Shown piece after piece: positions 1 to 8,364 of a stretch of 64,000 bases of DNA. The notes under the pieces are model-generated. The model had not been told where the DNA came from, ran no database searches, and was given only the letters and a program-made list of their open reading frames with translations. The position numbers and the translations under genes are program-made. The stretch is from Clostridium_AM sp900759715 (GTDB taxonomy: Bacteria > Bacillota > Clostridia > Clostridiales > Clostridiaceae), in the NCBI GenBank assembly GCA_900759715.1, contig CAAEXF010000039.1, positions 1 through 64,000 on the forward strand. The letters are read 5' to 3'. The stretch's first letter is position 1. Every line of letters starts with the position of its first letter.

Positions 1-120
1 AATCCAGAGAAGTACCCAACTCTAACAATAAGAGTTTCAGGATATGCTGTTCACTTCAACAGATTAACTAAAGAACAACAAAAAGAAGTTATAAGCAGAA
101 CATTCCACGAAAAAATGTAA
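1..120 (+). CDS. pflB: Pyruvate formate-lyase, C-terminal end (partial)
   Basis: Only the last 39 codons are in the window; the gene begins upstream. The translated tail carries the glycyl-radical motif RVSGYAV, with the radical glycine encoded at bases 40-42, followed by the typical short C-terminus ending in HEKM. In this enzyme family the glycine is activated by a radical SAM activase, and the enzyme cleaves pyruvate plus CoA to acetyl-CoA and formate in the cytoplasm. The activase gene pflA follows about 230 bp downstream on the same strand, which supports the call. The identity is nearly certain from the motif plus the neighbour, although other glycyl-radical enzymes share a similar motif. 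Confidence 0.93.
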   Translation, partial: NPEKYPTLTIRVSGYAVHFNRLTKEQQKEVISRTFHEKM

Positions 121-281
121 TAAATAACACTATTATTGTAGATAGAGTTGTTATAAAAGGAAGGGAGCTTAAAAAAGGCTCCTTACCTTCCCCCTATTAG
201 TGTAGTATAATAAGGTAAGTAAATGTTAAAGATAGTCCTAATGTTATACAATCCCTATAATTGAATATATAATTAAAATGG

Positions 282-304
282 CCCGTTGTTTTAATAACAA
301 CGGG
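282..304 (+). other. Perfect hairpin between pflB and pflA
   Basis: A 9-bp perfect stem (CCCGTTGTT / AACAACGGG) with a 5-nt loop lies about 45 bp before pflA. It is followed only by TATATTT, so it would be a weak terminator at best. A second, imperfect hairpin (GGAAGG...CCTTCC with an inner GAGC/GCTC) lies near 159-195. Their position fits an attenuation or mRNA-processing point that sets the PflB:PflA ratio. The function is inferred. Confidence 0.55.
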
Positions 305-349
305 TATATTTGCAAATAATACTTATAAATAAAAAAGGTGGAGATAAAT

Positions 350-1066
350 ATGACGATGGGGAGAATTCATTCTTTTGAAAGTATGGGTTTAGTTGATGGG
401 CCAGGAATCAGATGCATAGTATTTATGCAGGGATGTGCATTAAGATGTGCATATTGTCATAATCCTGATACATGGGCTTTTGGACAAGGAAACGAGATGA
501 CACCTCAGGAAGTGCTTAAAAAGTTAATTAGATTTAAGCCCTACTTTAAAAATGATGGTGGTGTTACTTTTTCAGGTGGAGAACCACTTATGCAGCCAGA
601 GTTTCTTATAGAAACATTAAAATTATGTAAAGAAGCTGGAATTCATACAGTTATTGATACAGCAGGATACGGAATCCCAAAATATTATGATGAAATACTA
701 AAATATACAGATTTAGTTCTTCTTGATATTAAGCATGTAGATGATGATGGCTATAAGAATCTTGTAGGCCAGAGCAAAAATGGCTTTGATGAATTTTTGA
801 CTGCAGTGCAGAAAGCTAATACTAAGCTATGGATAAGACATGTGGTTGTACCAGGTTTAACAGATTCTGAAGAACATATAAAAAAGCTGGCAAAGATAAT
901 AAAAAATATAAACAACGTAGAAAAAATAGAGCTTCTTCCATATCATACACTAGGAGTAGATAAGTACACTAAGTTAGGATTAGAGTATAAGCTAGAAGAT
1001 GTAGATTCTATGGACATGGAAGACATTGAAAAACTAGAAAAAATATTAAAAGAAGAATTAAGATAA
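350..1066 (+). CDS. pflA: Pyruvate formate-lyase activating enzyme (radical SAM)
   Basis: 238 aa. The radical SAM cysteines are in the CX3CX2C arrangement (C29, C33, C36; context GCALRCAYCHNP), followed by the GGVTFSGGEP stretch that binds SAM in this family. The enzyme uses a [4Fe-4S] cluster and SAM to abstract hydrogen from the PflB glycine. I chose the ATG at 350 because AAGGTGGAG ends 6 bases upstream. An in-frame GTG at 338 lies inside that ribosome binding site and is unlikely. There is no ferredoxin insert, so this is the short PflA type, unlike the YjjW activase near 50 kb. It is cotranscribed with, or closely follows, pflB and ends at a clear terminator. Confidence 0.95.
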   Translation: MTMGRIHSFESMGLVDGPGIRCIVFMQGCALRCAYCHNPDTWAFGQGNEMTPQEVLKKLIRFKPYFKNDGGVTFSGGEPLMQPEFLIETLKLCKEAGIHTVIDTAGYGIPKYYDEILKYTDLVLLDIKHVDDDGYKNLVGQSKNGFDEFLTAVQKANTKLWIRHVVVPGLTDSEEHIKKLAKIIKNINNVEKIELLPYHTLGVDKYTKLGLEYKLEDVDSMDMEDIEKLEKILKEELR

Positions 1067-1086
1067 TATTTAACGTAATTTTACAG

Positions 1087-1116
1087 GAGTATTTTTCAAA
1101 AGAAAATACTCTTTTT
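1087..1116 (+). terminator. Terminator after pflA
   Basis: A 9-bp perfect stem (GAGTATTTT / AAAATACTC) with a 7-nt loop, followed directly by TTTTT. Confidence 0.85.
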
Positions 1117-1530
1117 ATGTTTAAATTATAGACAAAAATAATTCCAATGCAACCTTTAAAAAAAGAAAAATCAAGTGCTTAAAAAGTCGCATTAGAATAT
1201 TAATAACACTGAGAAAAAAACATAATATATTTTAGGGGGAGAGTCCTAAAATAAATGGATTAAAGTTAGTGAAAACAACAATAACTTAATCATATATTAA
1301 TTATAACATAACAAAGTAGAAAATCAATAATTGTCTGAGAATATTTGGAAAATTATAATAATGGCATAAATTACTATTAGAATCTTTCAGTAAGTCTGTT
1401 TTATTAATATATAATTATTCTGTGCAAAAATAAAAGATCATTCCATGCTATATTATACAAAAAATGGATAAATATTTAATAAAATTGAGAACTAAGCTTA
1501 AAGGTTGAGTTTTATAATTGAAAATGGAAA
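1117..1530. other. Non-coding stretch upstream of fbp
   Basis: About 400 bp without a convincing reading frame; very AT-rich. The only structure I see is a hairpin at 1228-1253 (9-bp arms TATTTTAGG / CCTAAAATA, 8-nt loop GGGAGAGT). It has no T-run, so it is not a standard terminator. It could be part of a long fbp leader or a remnant of an older gene. Nothing else was recognised. Confidence 0.5.
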
Positions 1531-1560
1531 TTGTTTTATTATGCACAAATATGTTATACT
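1531..1560 (+). promoter_or_regulatory. Probable sigma-A promoter of fbp
   Basis: TTGTTT (-35) and TATACT (-10) are 18 bp apart, and the -10 is preceded by TG in the extended -10 position. It lies about 100 bp upstream of the fbp ATG. Confidence 0.5.
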
Positions 1561-1663
1561 AATTATATAATAGATATTATAATACATATCATTCGCCGAA
1601 AAAAAGCAATATAGTATATCATTAATATTAAATACATCAATATTTTAAAGGAGAAAGATTAAG

Positions 1664-3667
1664 ATGATTTTCTATGATGAAAACAACTTAGATATAATAG
1701 AAAAAGATTTAAGATATATTCAATTATTGGCCAAGCAATATCCTACAATATCAAGTGCAAGTACAGAAATAATTAATTTACAAGCTATTTTAAATTTACC
1801 TAAGGGAACGGAACATTTTATAAGCGACGTACATGGAGAAAATGAATCCTTCACACATATGCTGAAAAATGCCTCAGGAGTGATTAAAAGAAAAATAGAT
1901 GACGTTTTTGGAAATTCTTTAAGGGAAGAGCAGAAGGCAGCCCTTGCTACGCTGATTTATTATCCAGAGCAGAAATTGGACCTGATTAGACAAACGGAGA
2001 ATAATTTAGAGGATTGGTATAAGATAACTCTCTATCAGCTTATAGAGTTGTGTAAGAATGTATGCTCAAAATATACACGTTCTAAGGTTAGAAAGGTTCT
2101 CCCGGAGGATTTTGAGTATATAATAGAGGAATTACTTCATGAGCAGGATGATAGAGTTGATAAACAAGCATATTATAATGGAATTATAAAAACTATAATA
2201 GATATAGATCGTTCAGGAGACTTTATTATAGCTATAGCCAGTGTGATTCAAGGACTTGTTGTTGATAGACTTCATATTATTGGTGATATTTACGACAGAG
2301 GCCCTGGTGCGGATATAATTATGGATGCTTTAATGAAACATCATTCTGTAGATATTCAGTGGGGCAATCATGATCTTTTATGGATGGGAGCAGCTGCTGG
2401 ATGTGAAGCTTGTATATGTAATGTGCTCAGAATATCATTACGATATGCAAATTTGAGAACTATAGAAGATGGTTATGGAATTAACTTATTGCCATTAGCT
2501 ACTTTTGCTATGGAATTTTATGGTGAAGATGAATGTAAAGGTTTTGTTCCTAAAACATTAGATAAGAATATCAGTGCAGGAGAGATGGATCTGCTTGCTA
2601 AAATGCATAAAGCTATATCCGTTCTTCAATTTAAAGTTGAGGGACATATTATAAAAAGACATCCAGAATATAAAATGGATGATAGACTTGTGTTAGAGCA
2701 TATAGACATAGAAAAAGGGGAGATTAGCTTATATGAAAAAACTTATAAGCTAAACGATACAAGCTTCCCAACTATTGACTGGAATGATCCTTATAAACTC
2801 AGTGATAGAGAAGTAGATTTGTTGGAAAAGTTAACAAGATCATTTATCAATAGTGAAAAACTTCAAAGACACATTAAATTTTTGTATAGCAAAGGAAGTA
2901 TGTATTTAATATATAATTCTAATGTTTTATTCCATGGCTGTATTCCGTTAAATGAGGATGGAAGCTTTAAAGAAGTTAAAATAGGAAATATAAAATACGG
3001 CGGTAAAGACTTACTAGACAGAATAGATCGTGTAGCTAGGGATTCATATTTCTTTAAAGAGGACATTCAAGGGAAAAAATATGGAATGGATATGATGTGG
3101 TATTTATGGTGTGGTTCAGATTCTCCGGTGTTTGGTAAAGCTAGAATGACTACCTTTGAGAGATATTTCATTGATGATAAATGTACACATCGTGAGCAAA
3201 AGGATTACTACTACAGTTATAGAGATAATGAGCAAGTATGCAAAAATATATTAGTTGAATTTAATCTTGATCCAAAGGCTTCACACATTATTAATGGTCA
3301 TATTCCTGTGAAGACAAAAGAAGGAGAAAGCCCAATAAAAGCTAATGGAAAACTTCTAGTAATTGATGGAGGTTTCTGCAAAGCATATCAACCGGAGACT
3401 GGAATTGCAGGATATACTTTGATCTATAATTCATATGGGTTGCTACTTACTTCCCATGAGCCTTTTGCAGCTATTAAAAACGCGGTAAAAGAAGATAAGG
3501 ATATAATTTCATCAACAATGATATTGGAGCATGCAGTAAGTAGAAAAAGAGTAGCAGATACAGATGTAGGTAAAGAGCTAACAGAGCAGATAGCAGACCT
3601 GGAAAAGCTTCTTATTGCCTATAGAAAAGGTTTAATCAAAGAAGGAAGTAAAGAAAAGATAGTATAA
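1664..3667 (+). CDS. fbp: Fructose-1,6-bisphosphatase, class III
   Basis: 667 aa, the usual length for the class III enzyme of Firmicutes, which is unrelated in sequence to the class I and II enzymes. It belongs to the metallophosphoesterase fold. The signature motifs are visible: SDVHGE near residue 58, GDIYDRGPGAD near 206, GNHDLLW near 234 and NGHIPV near 546. It converts fructose-1,6-bisphosphate to fructose-6-phosphate for gluconeogenesis. The ATG at 1664 has AAGGAGAA about 8 bases upstream. It is a single-gene unit ending at a terminator, with glyA convergent beyond it. Confidence 0.96.
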   Translation: MIFYDENNLDIIEKDLRYIQLLAKQYPTISSASTEIINLQAILNLPKGTEHFISDVHGENESFTHMLKNASGVIKRKIDDVFGNSLREEQKAALATLIYYPEQKLDLIRQTENNLEDWYKITLYQLIELCKNVCSKYTRSKVRKVLPEDFEYIIEELLHEQDDRVDKQAYYNGIIKTIIDIDRSGDFIIAIASVIQGLVVDRLHIIGDIYDRGPGADIIMDALMKHHSVDIQWGNHDLLWMGAAAGCEACICNVLRISLRYANLRTIEDGYGINLLPLATFAMEFYGEDECKGFVPKTLDKNISAGEMDLLAKMHKAISVLQFKVEGHIIKRHPEYKMDDRLVLEHIDIEKGEISLYEKTYKLNDTSFPTIDWNDPYKLSDREVDLLEKLTRSFINSEKLQRHIKFLYSKGSMYLIYNSNVLFHGCIPLNEDGSFKEVKIGNIKYGGKDLLDRIDRVARDSYFFKEDIQGKKYGMDMMWYLWCGSDSPVFGKARMTTFERYFIDDKCTHREQKDYYYSYRDNEQVCKNILVEFNLDPKASHIINGHIPVKTKEGESPIKANGKLLVIDGGFCKAYQPETGIAGYTLIYNSYGLLLTSHEPFAAIKNAVKEDKDIISSTMILEHAVSRKRVADTDVGKELTEQIADLEKLLIAYRKGLIKEGSKEKIV

Positions 3668-3681
3668 AAACAAATTTAACA

Positions 3682-3717
3682 AAGAACAGATGGATTCCGT
3701 CTGTTCTTTATTTTTAT
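3682..3717 (+). terminator. Terminator after fbp
   Basis: Stem AAGAACAGA / TCTGTTCTT around a 9-10 nt loop, followed by TATTTTTAT. Confidence 0.8.
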
Positions 3718-3725
3718 AAAATAAA

Positions 3726-3751
3726 AACATCAGCACTAGATGGCTGATGTT
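3726..3751 (-). terminator. Terminator of glyA
   Basis: 9-bp stem AACATCAGC / GCTGATGTT. Read on the minus strand it is followed by a T-rich run, directly downstream of the glyA stop. Confidence 0.8.
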
Positions 3752-3762
3752 TGGTTTAATAT

Positions 3763-4998
3763 TTATTTATAAACAGGATACTTATTACATAATTCTATTA
3801 CCTCTGTTTTTATTTTTGATAAATCAGTACCTCTATTTTCTATAGCATAGTTTATAAAGTATGCTATTTTCTTCATTTCTTCTTCTTTAAAGCCTCTTGT
3901 AGTTACTGATGGAGTACCTAGCCTTATACCACTTGTAACAAAAGGACTTAATTTTTCGAATGGTACAGTATTCTTATTTACAGTGATACCTATGCTATCT
4001 AAGAGTTTTTCTGCATCTTTTCCTGTGATATTCTTATTTGTTAAGTCTACTAAAACTAAATGATTATCTGTACCACCAGATACTAATCTAAATCCATATT
4101 TCAAAAGCTCCTCTGCTAGGACACTACAATTTTTGACTACTTGATCTATATACTCAGTATATTCATTTGTCAATGCTTCACCGAAACATACTGCCTTTGC
4201 AGCAATAATATGCATTAAAGGACCACTTTGAACTCCAGGAAAAACAGACTTGTCTACGTCTTTTGCATATTTTTCCTTACATATAATGGCTCCACCTCTT
4301 GGCCCTCTTAAGGTTTTATGAGTTGTAGTTGTTACAAAATCAGCATATGGTACAGGTGACATATGTTTTCCAGCAGCAATAATTCCAGCTATGTGAGCCA
4401 TGTCTACCATCATATAGGCATTGACTTCATCACAAATTTCCTTTATTCTTTTAAAGTCTATCTCTCTAGGATAGGCGCTGGCTCCAGAAACTATCATTTT
4501 AGGTTTGTGTTTTAATGCAAGTTCTCTTAATTCATCATAATCTATTCTTTCCGTCTCTCTGTTTACTCCGTAAGAAACAAAATTATAAAGCTTTCCTGAA
4601 AAGCTAGCATTACTTCCATGGGTTAGATGCCCGCCGTGAGTTAGATCCATACCAAGCACTGTATCTCCTGGCTGAAGAACAGCCATATACACAGCCATAT
4701 TCGCTTGAGATCCTGAATGTGGTTGTACATTTACATACTGAGCATTAAACAGCTTTTTCATTCTGTCTCTAGCTAAATCTTCTACTATATCGACAACATT
4801 GCATCCACCATAATATCTTTTTCCAGGCAAGCCTTCTGCGTACTTGTTTGTTAAAAAAGAACCCATAGCTTCCATAACAGATTTACTTGCAAAGTTTTCT
4901 GAAGCAATAAGCTCTATTCCTTCCTCTTGTCTTGAGTTTTCTTGCGCAATAGCTGCAAATATTTTTTCATCTGTATTTCTTAGATTTTCAAAATTCAC
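3763..4998 (-). CDS. glyA: Serine hydroxymethyltransferase
   Basis: 411 aa, full length for this PLP enzyme. It interconverts serine and glycine while making 5,10-methylene-tetrahydrofolate, the one-carbon donor also used by PanB and the folate genes in this window. Visible family motifs include EGIELIASENF near the N-terminus, the glycine-rich GKRYYGGC segment, DMAHIAG, and TTTTHKTLRGPRGG, whose lysine carries PLP. The start codon is GTG, with GGGGG 8 bases upstream on the minus strand. A strong promoter lies about 55-85 bases upstream. The gene stands alone, convergent with fbp. Confidence 0.97.
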   Translation of the reverse strand: MNFENLRNTDEKIFAAIAQENSRQEEGIELIASENFASKSVMEAMGSFLTNKYAEGLPGKRYYGGCNVVDIVEDLARDRMKKLFNAQYVNVQPHSGSQANMAVYMAVLQPGDTVLGMDLTHGGHLTHGSNASFSGKLYNFVSYGVNRETERIDYDELRELALKHKPKMIVSGASAYPREIDFKRIKEICDEVNAYMMVDMAHIAGIIAAGKHMSPVPYADFVTTTTHKTLRGPRGGAIICKEKYAKDVDKSVFPGVQSGPLMHIIAAKAVCFGEALTNEYTEYIDQVVKNCSVLAEELLKYGFRLVSGGTDNHLVLVDLTNKNITGKDAEKLLDSIGITVNKNTVPFEKLSPFVTSGIRLGTPSVTTRGFKEEEMKKIAYFINYAIENRGTDLSKIKTEVIELCNKYPVYK

Positions 4999-5054
4999 TT
5001 TTGTAGCCCCCTTTTATTTTTAGTGATACTGTTTATAAATTGCCCCATAGTAGG

Positions 5055-5083
5055 ATTATAAAGTAATTTTTGAAAATTATCAA
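5055..5083 (-). promoter_or_regulatory. Strong sigma-A promoter of glyA
   Basis: On the minus strand, TTGATA and TATAAT are separated by exactly 17 bp. The -10 lies about 57 bp upstream of the glyA GTG. Confidence 0.8.
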
Positions 5084-5289
5084 GTTAATTAAAAATAATA
5101 AGTTTTATTGTTAATGTTTTAAAAAAATACAATTTTATTTATGAAATTTTAAATGGTGATATTTTAAATAACATAGATAAGTTTTTATAATCAGGTTTTA
5201 TAACAAAATATTATAGATCATATAAAATATAGAATAAATACATTTAAACATAACCACAATAATATTATTTAAATGATTTCAGTGTACTG

Positions 5290-6348
5290 TTGGAGGGGAT
5301 AAATATTATTAAGAATAGATTGATTACTACTCTTATAACTATAAACCTAATATTACTTTCGATTATACTTTTAGGAAAGATTAATTTTATTCATAGACTT
5401 GCAGCTGCATTAACTAAAGCTTGTTTGATTCCATTATTTGTTTCTTCTCTTTTATTTTATATAATCAGACCTCTTAATAATAACTTTATTAAGAAAGGTA
5501 TTAGTAGAGGAAAATCAAGTTTAATTACTCTTAGTATATTTCTTTTTGCATTATGTGGAATTTTATCGCATTTTAGTAAATATGCTTACTATCAATTCAA
5601 TCAGATAGTTAAGCAACTTATGACTATTATTAACGATAGAAATCAAATTGATGGTTTTGTAAATTTGATTAATCAATTTATTAATATTAATGAGATATAT
5701 ACTCTATTAGCAGGTGTAGTTAAAATATATATTATTAAAATAGGTAAAAGTTTTAAAACTATTTTAGGTTATTTTATGAACACCTTCTCGGTGGTATTTC
5801 TTATATTAGTTATACTATTTTATATGTTGAAAGATGGAGATAAGTTTAAAAATAAAATAGTTTCTCTTGTACCTAAAAAATATAAAAAACTCTCGGATGA
5901 AATACTATCTGAGAGCGATTCTATACTTAGTCATTATGTCAGTGGTCAGGCAAAAGTGGCACTTGCTCTAAGTTTGATGATATTTTTAGGATACAAGATT
6001 ATTGGAATGCCAAGTGCGCTACTACTCTCTACGATAACTTTTATTCTTGCGTTTATACCTTTTGTAGGCTTTTTTATTTCAATGATAATTCCTGTAGTTA
6101 TTGCTCTCAGTATAGGGTGGAGGCTGGTTTTGAAGCTTGTATTGGTATTCATTATTGTACAGACTTTGAAGGGAAGGGTTGTAGTACCAACAATAATGGC
6201 TAAAAGTATGAATATACATCCTCTAACAGATATCTTTCTAGTAATAGTAGCAATAGCTGTAGGAGGACCCTTTACAGCCTTTGCTGTAGTACCTGTATAT
6301 GCGATTTTAAAAAATCTATGTATAACACTAAAATTATTTGATAGGTAA
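5290..6348 (+). CDS. AI-2E/YtvI-family membrane transporter
   Basis: About 350 aa with roughly eight hydrophobic segments. There are two N-terminal membrane spans, a long partly polar stretch (about residues 90-150), then closely spaced spans to the C-terminus. This is the layout of the AI-2E/PerM permease family (e.g. B. subtilis YtvI); substrates are unknown for most members. The start is problematic. The frame opens with TTG at 5290, but the ribosome binding site TGGAGGGG covers 5291-5298. The codons at usable spacing are ATT at 5305 or 5308, and the next TTG is at 5320. An ATT start at 5305 or 5308 is the best fit. The gene stands alone and is divergent from glyA. Confidence 0.75.
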   Translation: MEGINIIKNRLITTLITINLILLSIILLGKINFIHRLAAALTKACLIPLFVSSLLFYIIRPLNNNFIKKGISRGKSSLITLSIFLFALCGILSHFSKYAYYQFNQIVKQLMTIINDRNQIDGFVNLINQFININEIYTLLAGVVKIYIIKIGKSFKTILGYFMNTFSVVFLILVILFYMLKDGDKFKNKIVSLVPKKYKKLSDEILSESDSILSHYVSGQAKVALALSLMIFLGYKIIGMPSALLLSTITFILAFIPFVGFFISMIIPVVIALSIGWRLVLKLVLVFIIVQTLKGRVVVPTIMAKSMNIHPLTDIFLVIVAIAVGGPFTAFAVVPVYAILKNLCITLKLFDR

Positions 6349-6382
6349 TACATAAATAATGTGTTAATAGTTAACTTAAATA

Positions 6383-6411
6383 TTCTTTAAATGTAAAAAA
6401 TGGTGTATAAT
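6383..6411 (+). promoter_or_regulatory. Candidate promoter of the NUDIX gene
   Basis: Extended -10 (TG-G-TG-TATAAT context, TATAAT at 6406-6411) with a weak -35 (TTCTTT) 17 bp upstream. Confidence 0.4.
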
Positions 6412-6481
6412 CACATTGGGCTTTAATATAGACAAGCAGCTTTGAAAAAGAGTTGACATTATTATGAAAGAGAGAAAAATT

Positions 6482-7045
6482 ATGAGCTGGATTGATTTAA
6501 TAAAAACATATAAACCCTGTAATGAACAAGAGGAAAAAGATAAAAGAATAATTTTGCATTGCATAAATACATTTGATGATGTATTAACTAGAACTAATGA
6601 GATTATGCATATAACAAGTTCTACATTTATACTAAACAAAGCAAAAGATAAAACATTGATGATACACCATAATATATATAATTCATGGTCATGGACAGGC
6701 GGGCATGCAGATGGAGAAGAAAACTTATTAGCTATTGCCATTAAAGAGGCTAGGGAAGAAACAGGAGTGAAAAATGTTAAACCTATTGTTTCAGACATAT
6801 TCTCATTGGATATTTTGCCTGTGTTGGGCCATATGAAAAATGGGAAATATGTATCTGCCCATTTACATTTGTCCGTTGCTTACCTAGTTGAGGTCAATGA
6901 AGATGAATTACTTGTTGTTAAATCAGATGAAAATAGTGATGTTAAATGGATTCCAATAGAAAAAGTAAATGAATATAGCAATGAACCTCATATGCAGAAG
7001 TTATATGATAAATTAATATTAAAAATTAAGGAATCAAATATTTAA
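6482..7045 (+). CDS. NUDIX hydrolase
   Basis: About 187 aa. The complete NUDIX box is present: G-x5-E-x7-KEAREETGV, with lysine replacing the usual first arginine. The catalytic glutamates of the EExG core are kept. NUDIX enzymes hydrolyse nucleoside diphosphates linked to another moiety; this member's substrate cannot be told from sequence. An in-frame ATG at 6464 exists but has no ribosome binding site. The ATG at 6482 has AAAGAGAG at good spacing and begins MSWIDLI, so I use it. Single-gene unit followed by an acyltransferase gene. Confidence 0.85.
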   Translation: MSWIDLIKTYKPCNEQEEKDKRIILHCINTFDDVLTRTNEIMHITSSTFILNKAKDKTLMIHHNIYNSWSWTGGHADGEENLLAIAIKEAREETGVKNVKPIVSDIFSLDILPVLGHMKNGKYVSAHLHLSVAYLVEVNEDELLVVKSDENSDVKWIPIEKVNEYSNEPHMQKLYDKLILKIKESNI

Positions 7046-7140
7046 GAGAAACTAACCAGAAAGTTACCTTTCGGTCTAGTACTTTTATATTATCAAAAAC
7101 AACTACAATATATTTAGACTTACAAAAAGGAGCGACATTT

Positions 7141-8259
7141 ATGAATAAAACAAGACTAAAGGAAATTGATATTTTAAGAGCTATTGCATTTATTTTTGTT
7201 GTGGCACAACATACGGTGGGTGGCTTTTCTAATGTTGAAGGTATTAATTTTTTTGATTACACGATATTAAAGTTTTTGTATGTTATGGCTAAAACAGCAG
7301 TTCCAATCTTTCTTTTTATAAGTGGACTATCTCTTTTTTATGTTTACTCAGATAAATTTGATTGGAAAAAGTACTATATTAAGAGAGTTAAATATATTTT
7401 TATACCTTATATAATATGGTCAGCAATTAATATGATTAAACTTGGTAATACAGAGAGATTTAGAGATTTTATAGTACAAGTTATAGCAGGTAATGGAGGA
7501 TTTCACTTATGGTATATGGGGATGATCGTGAGATTATACTTATTTTTCCCAATAATACTTTTTGTAGCAAAAAAAGTTCATTTAATGGGCACTAAAGTTA
7601 GAAAAGCAGTTTTTATAGGATTAGTTGTTTTATATTATTTTATATCAAAGTATCAAAATAGTATATCCGACAATATTAGTTTTCTTATATTCAGGAATCC
7701 ATCTGAAATACAGCATAGAATTGTAAACATATCTATATTATTTTGGTTTTTATATTTTGTCTTAGGAATTTATTTTGCTTTAAATTATAGTTATTTTAAA
7801 AAGAAAGTTTTAGAGTATAAAGGTATAGTACTAGTAGGCTATTTTTTACTGTTTATATATGCCTATTTAAATGAAGTAAACATTGTAGGATTTGTTAGGG
7901 TACTATCTTTATTATACCCAGTATTTTCGATATTGGTCTTTTATATAATATGTGTCTTTTTATCAGATAAAAATAGAATTTATAATGTAATGAACTTTAT
8001 AGGTAAATACTCCTTTGTATCTTATATGGCACATATTATAGTCATAAATTATGTTGTTAATGAAATCAGAATCAACTTATATATCAAAGATTACTTAGTT
8101 TTAGGAGTTTTAGCGTGGATTATAACGGTAATAATAACACCAGTTTTATTCAGTATAGTTAGTTATATTCCATACTCACAATATATAACTGGCGTTAAGA
8201 GTAAAAATATATTGAATATAAGAACTTTATTTAGTAATGAATACAAGGAATCTGCTTAA
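7141..8259 (+). CDS. Membrane acyltransferase, acyltransferase-3 family
   Basis: 372 aa, almost entirely hydrophobic with about ten membrane spans. It begins with the family hallmark RLKEIDILRAIAFIFVVAQH, which contains the conserved arginine and the H of the active site. Relatives (OafA, YrhL, WecH types) transfer acetyl or succinyl groups to surface polysaccharide or peptidoglycan precursors. The ATG at 7141 follows AAAAGGAG. A weak hairpin near 7055-7090 separates it from the NUDIX gene. The acceptor cannot be predicted, and no polysaccharide genes are adjacent. Confidence 0.85.
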   Translation: MNKTRLKEIDILRAIAFIFVVAQHTVGGFSNVEGINFFDYTILKFLYVMAKTAVPIFLFISGLSLFYVYSDKFDWKKYYIKRVKYIFIPYIIWSAINMIKLGNTERFRDFIVQVIAGNGGFHLWYMGMIVRLYLFFPIILFVAKKVHLMGTKVRKAVFIGLVVLYYFISKYQNSISDNISFLIFRNPSEIQHRIVNISILFWFLYFVLGIYFALNYSYFKKKVLEYKGIVLVGYFLLFIYAYLNEVNIVGFVRVLSLLYPVFSILVFYIICVFLSDKNRIYNVMNFIGKYSFVSYMAHIIVINYVVNEIRINLYIKDYLVLGVLAWIITVIITPVLFSIVSYIPYSQYITGVKSKNILNIRTLFSNEYKESA

Positions 8260-8314
8260 TAATTTCGATTTCACCTCTTTACTATGAATGGTCACTAAAC
8301 AAATTTTAAAAATA

Positions 8315-8358
8315 AAAAACTTTGAATACCGCCCTAACTTGGGATATTCAAAGTTTTT
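8315..8358. terminator. Bidirectional terminator, acyltransferase/cls
   Basis: 14-bp perfect arms (AAAAACTTTGAATA / TATTCAAAGTTTTT) around a 16-nt loop between two convergent genes; T-rich on both strands. Confidence 0.85.
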
Positions 8359-8364
8359 ACTTGA

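Noticed and set aside
5946..6353. 135-codon minus-strand frame inside the AI-2E permease gene
   Set aside because: Antisense shadow of a membrane-protein gene; no ribosome binding site and no recognisable domain.
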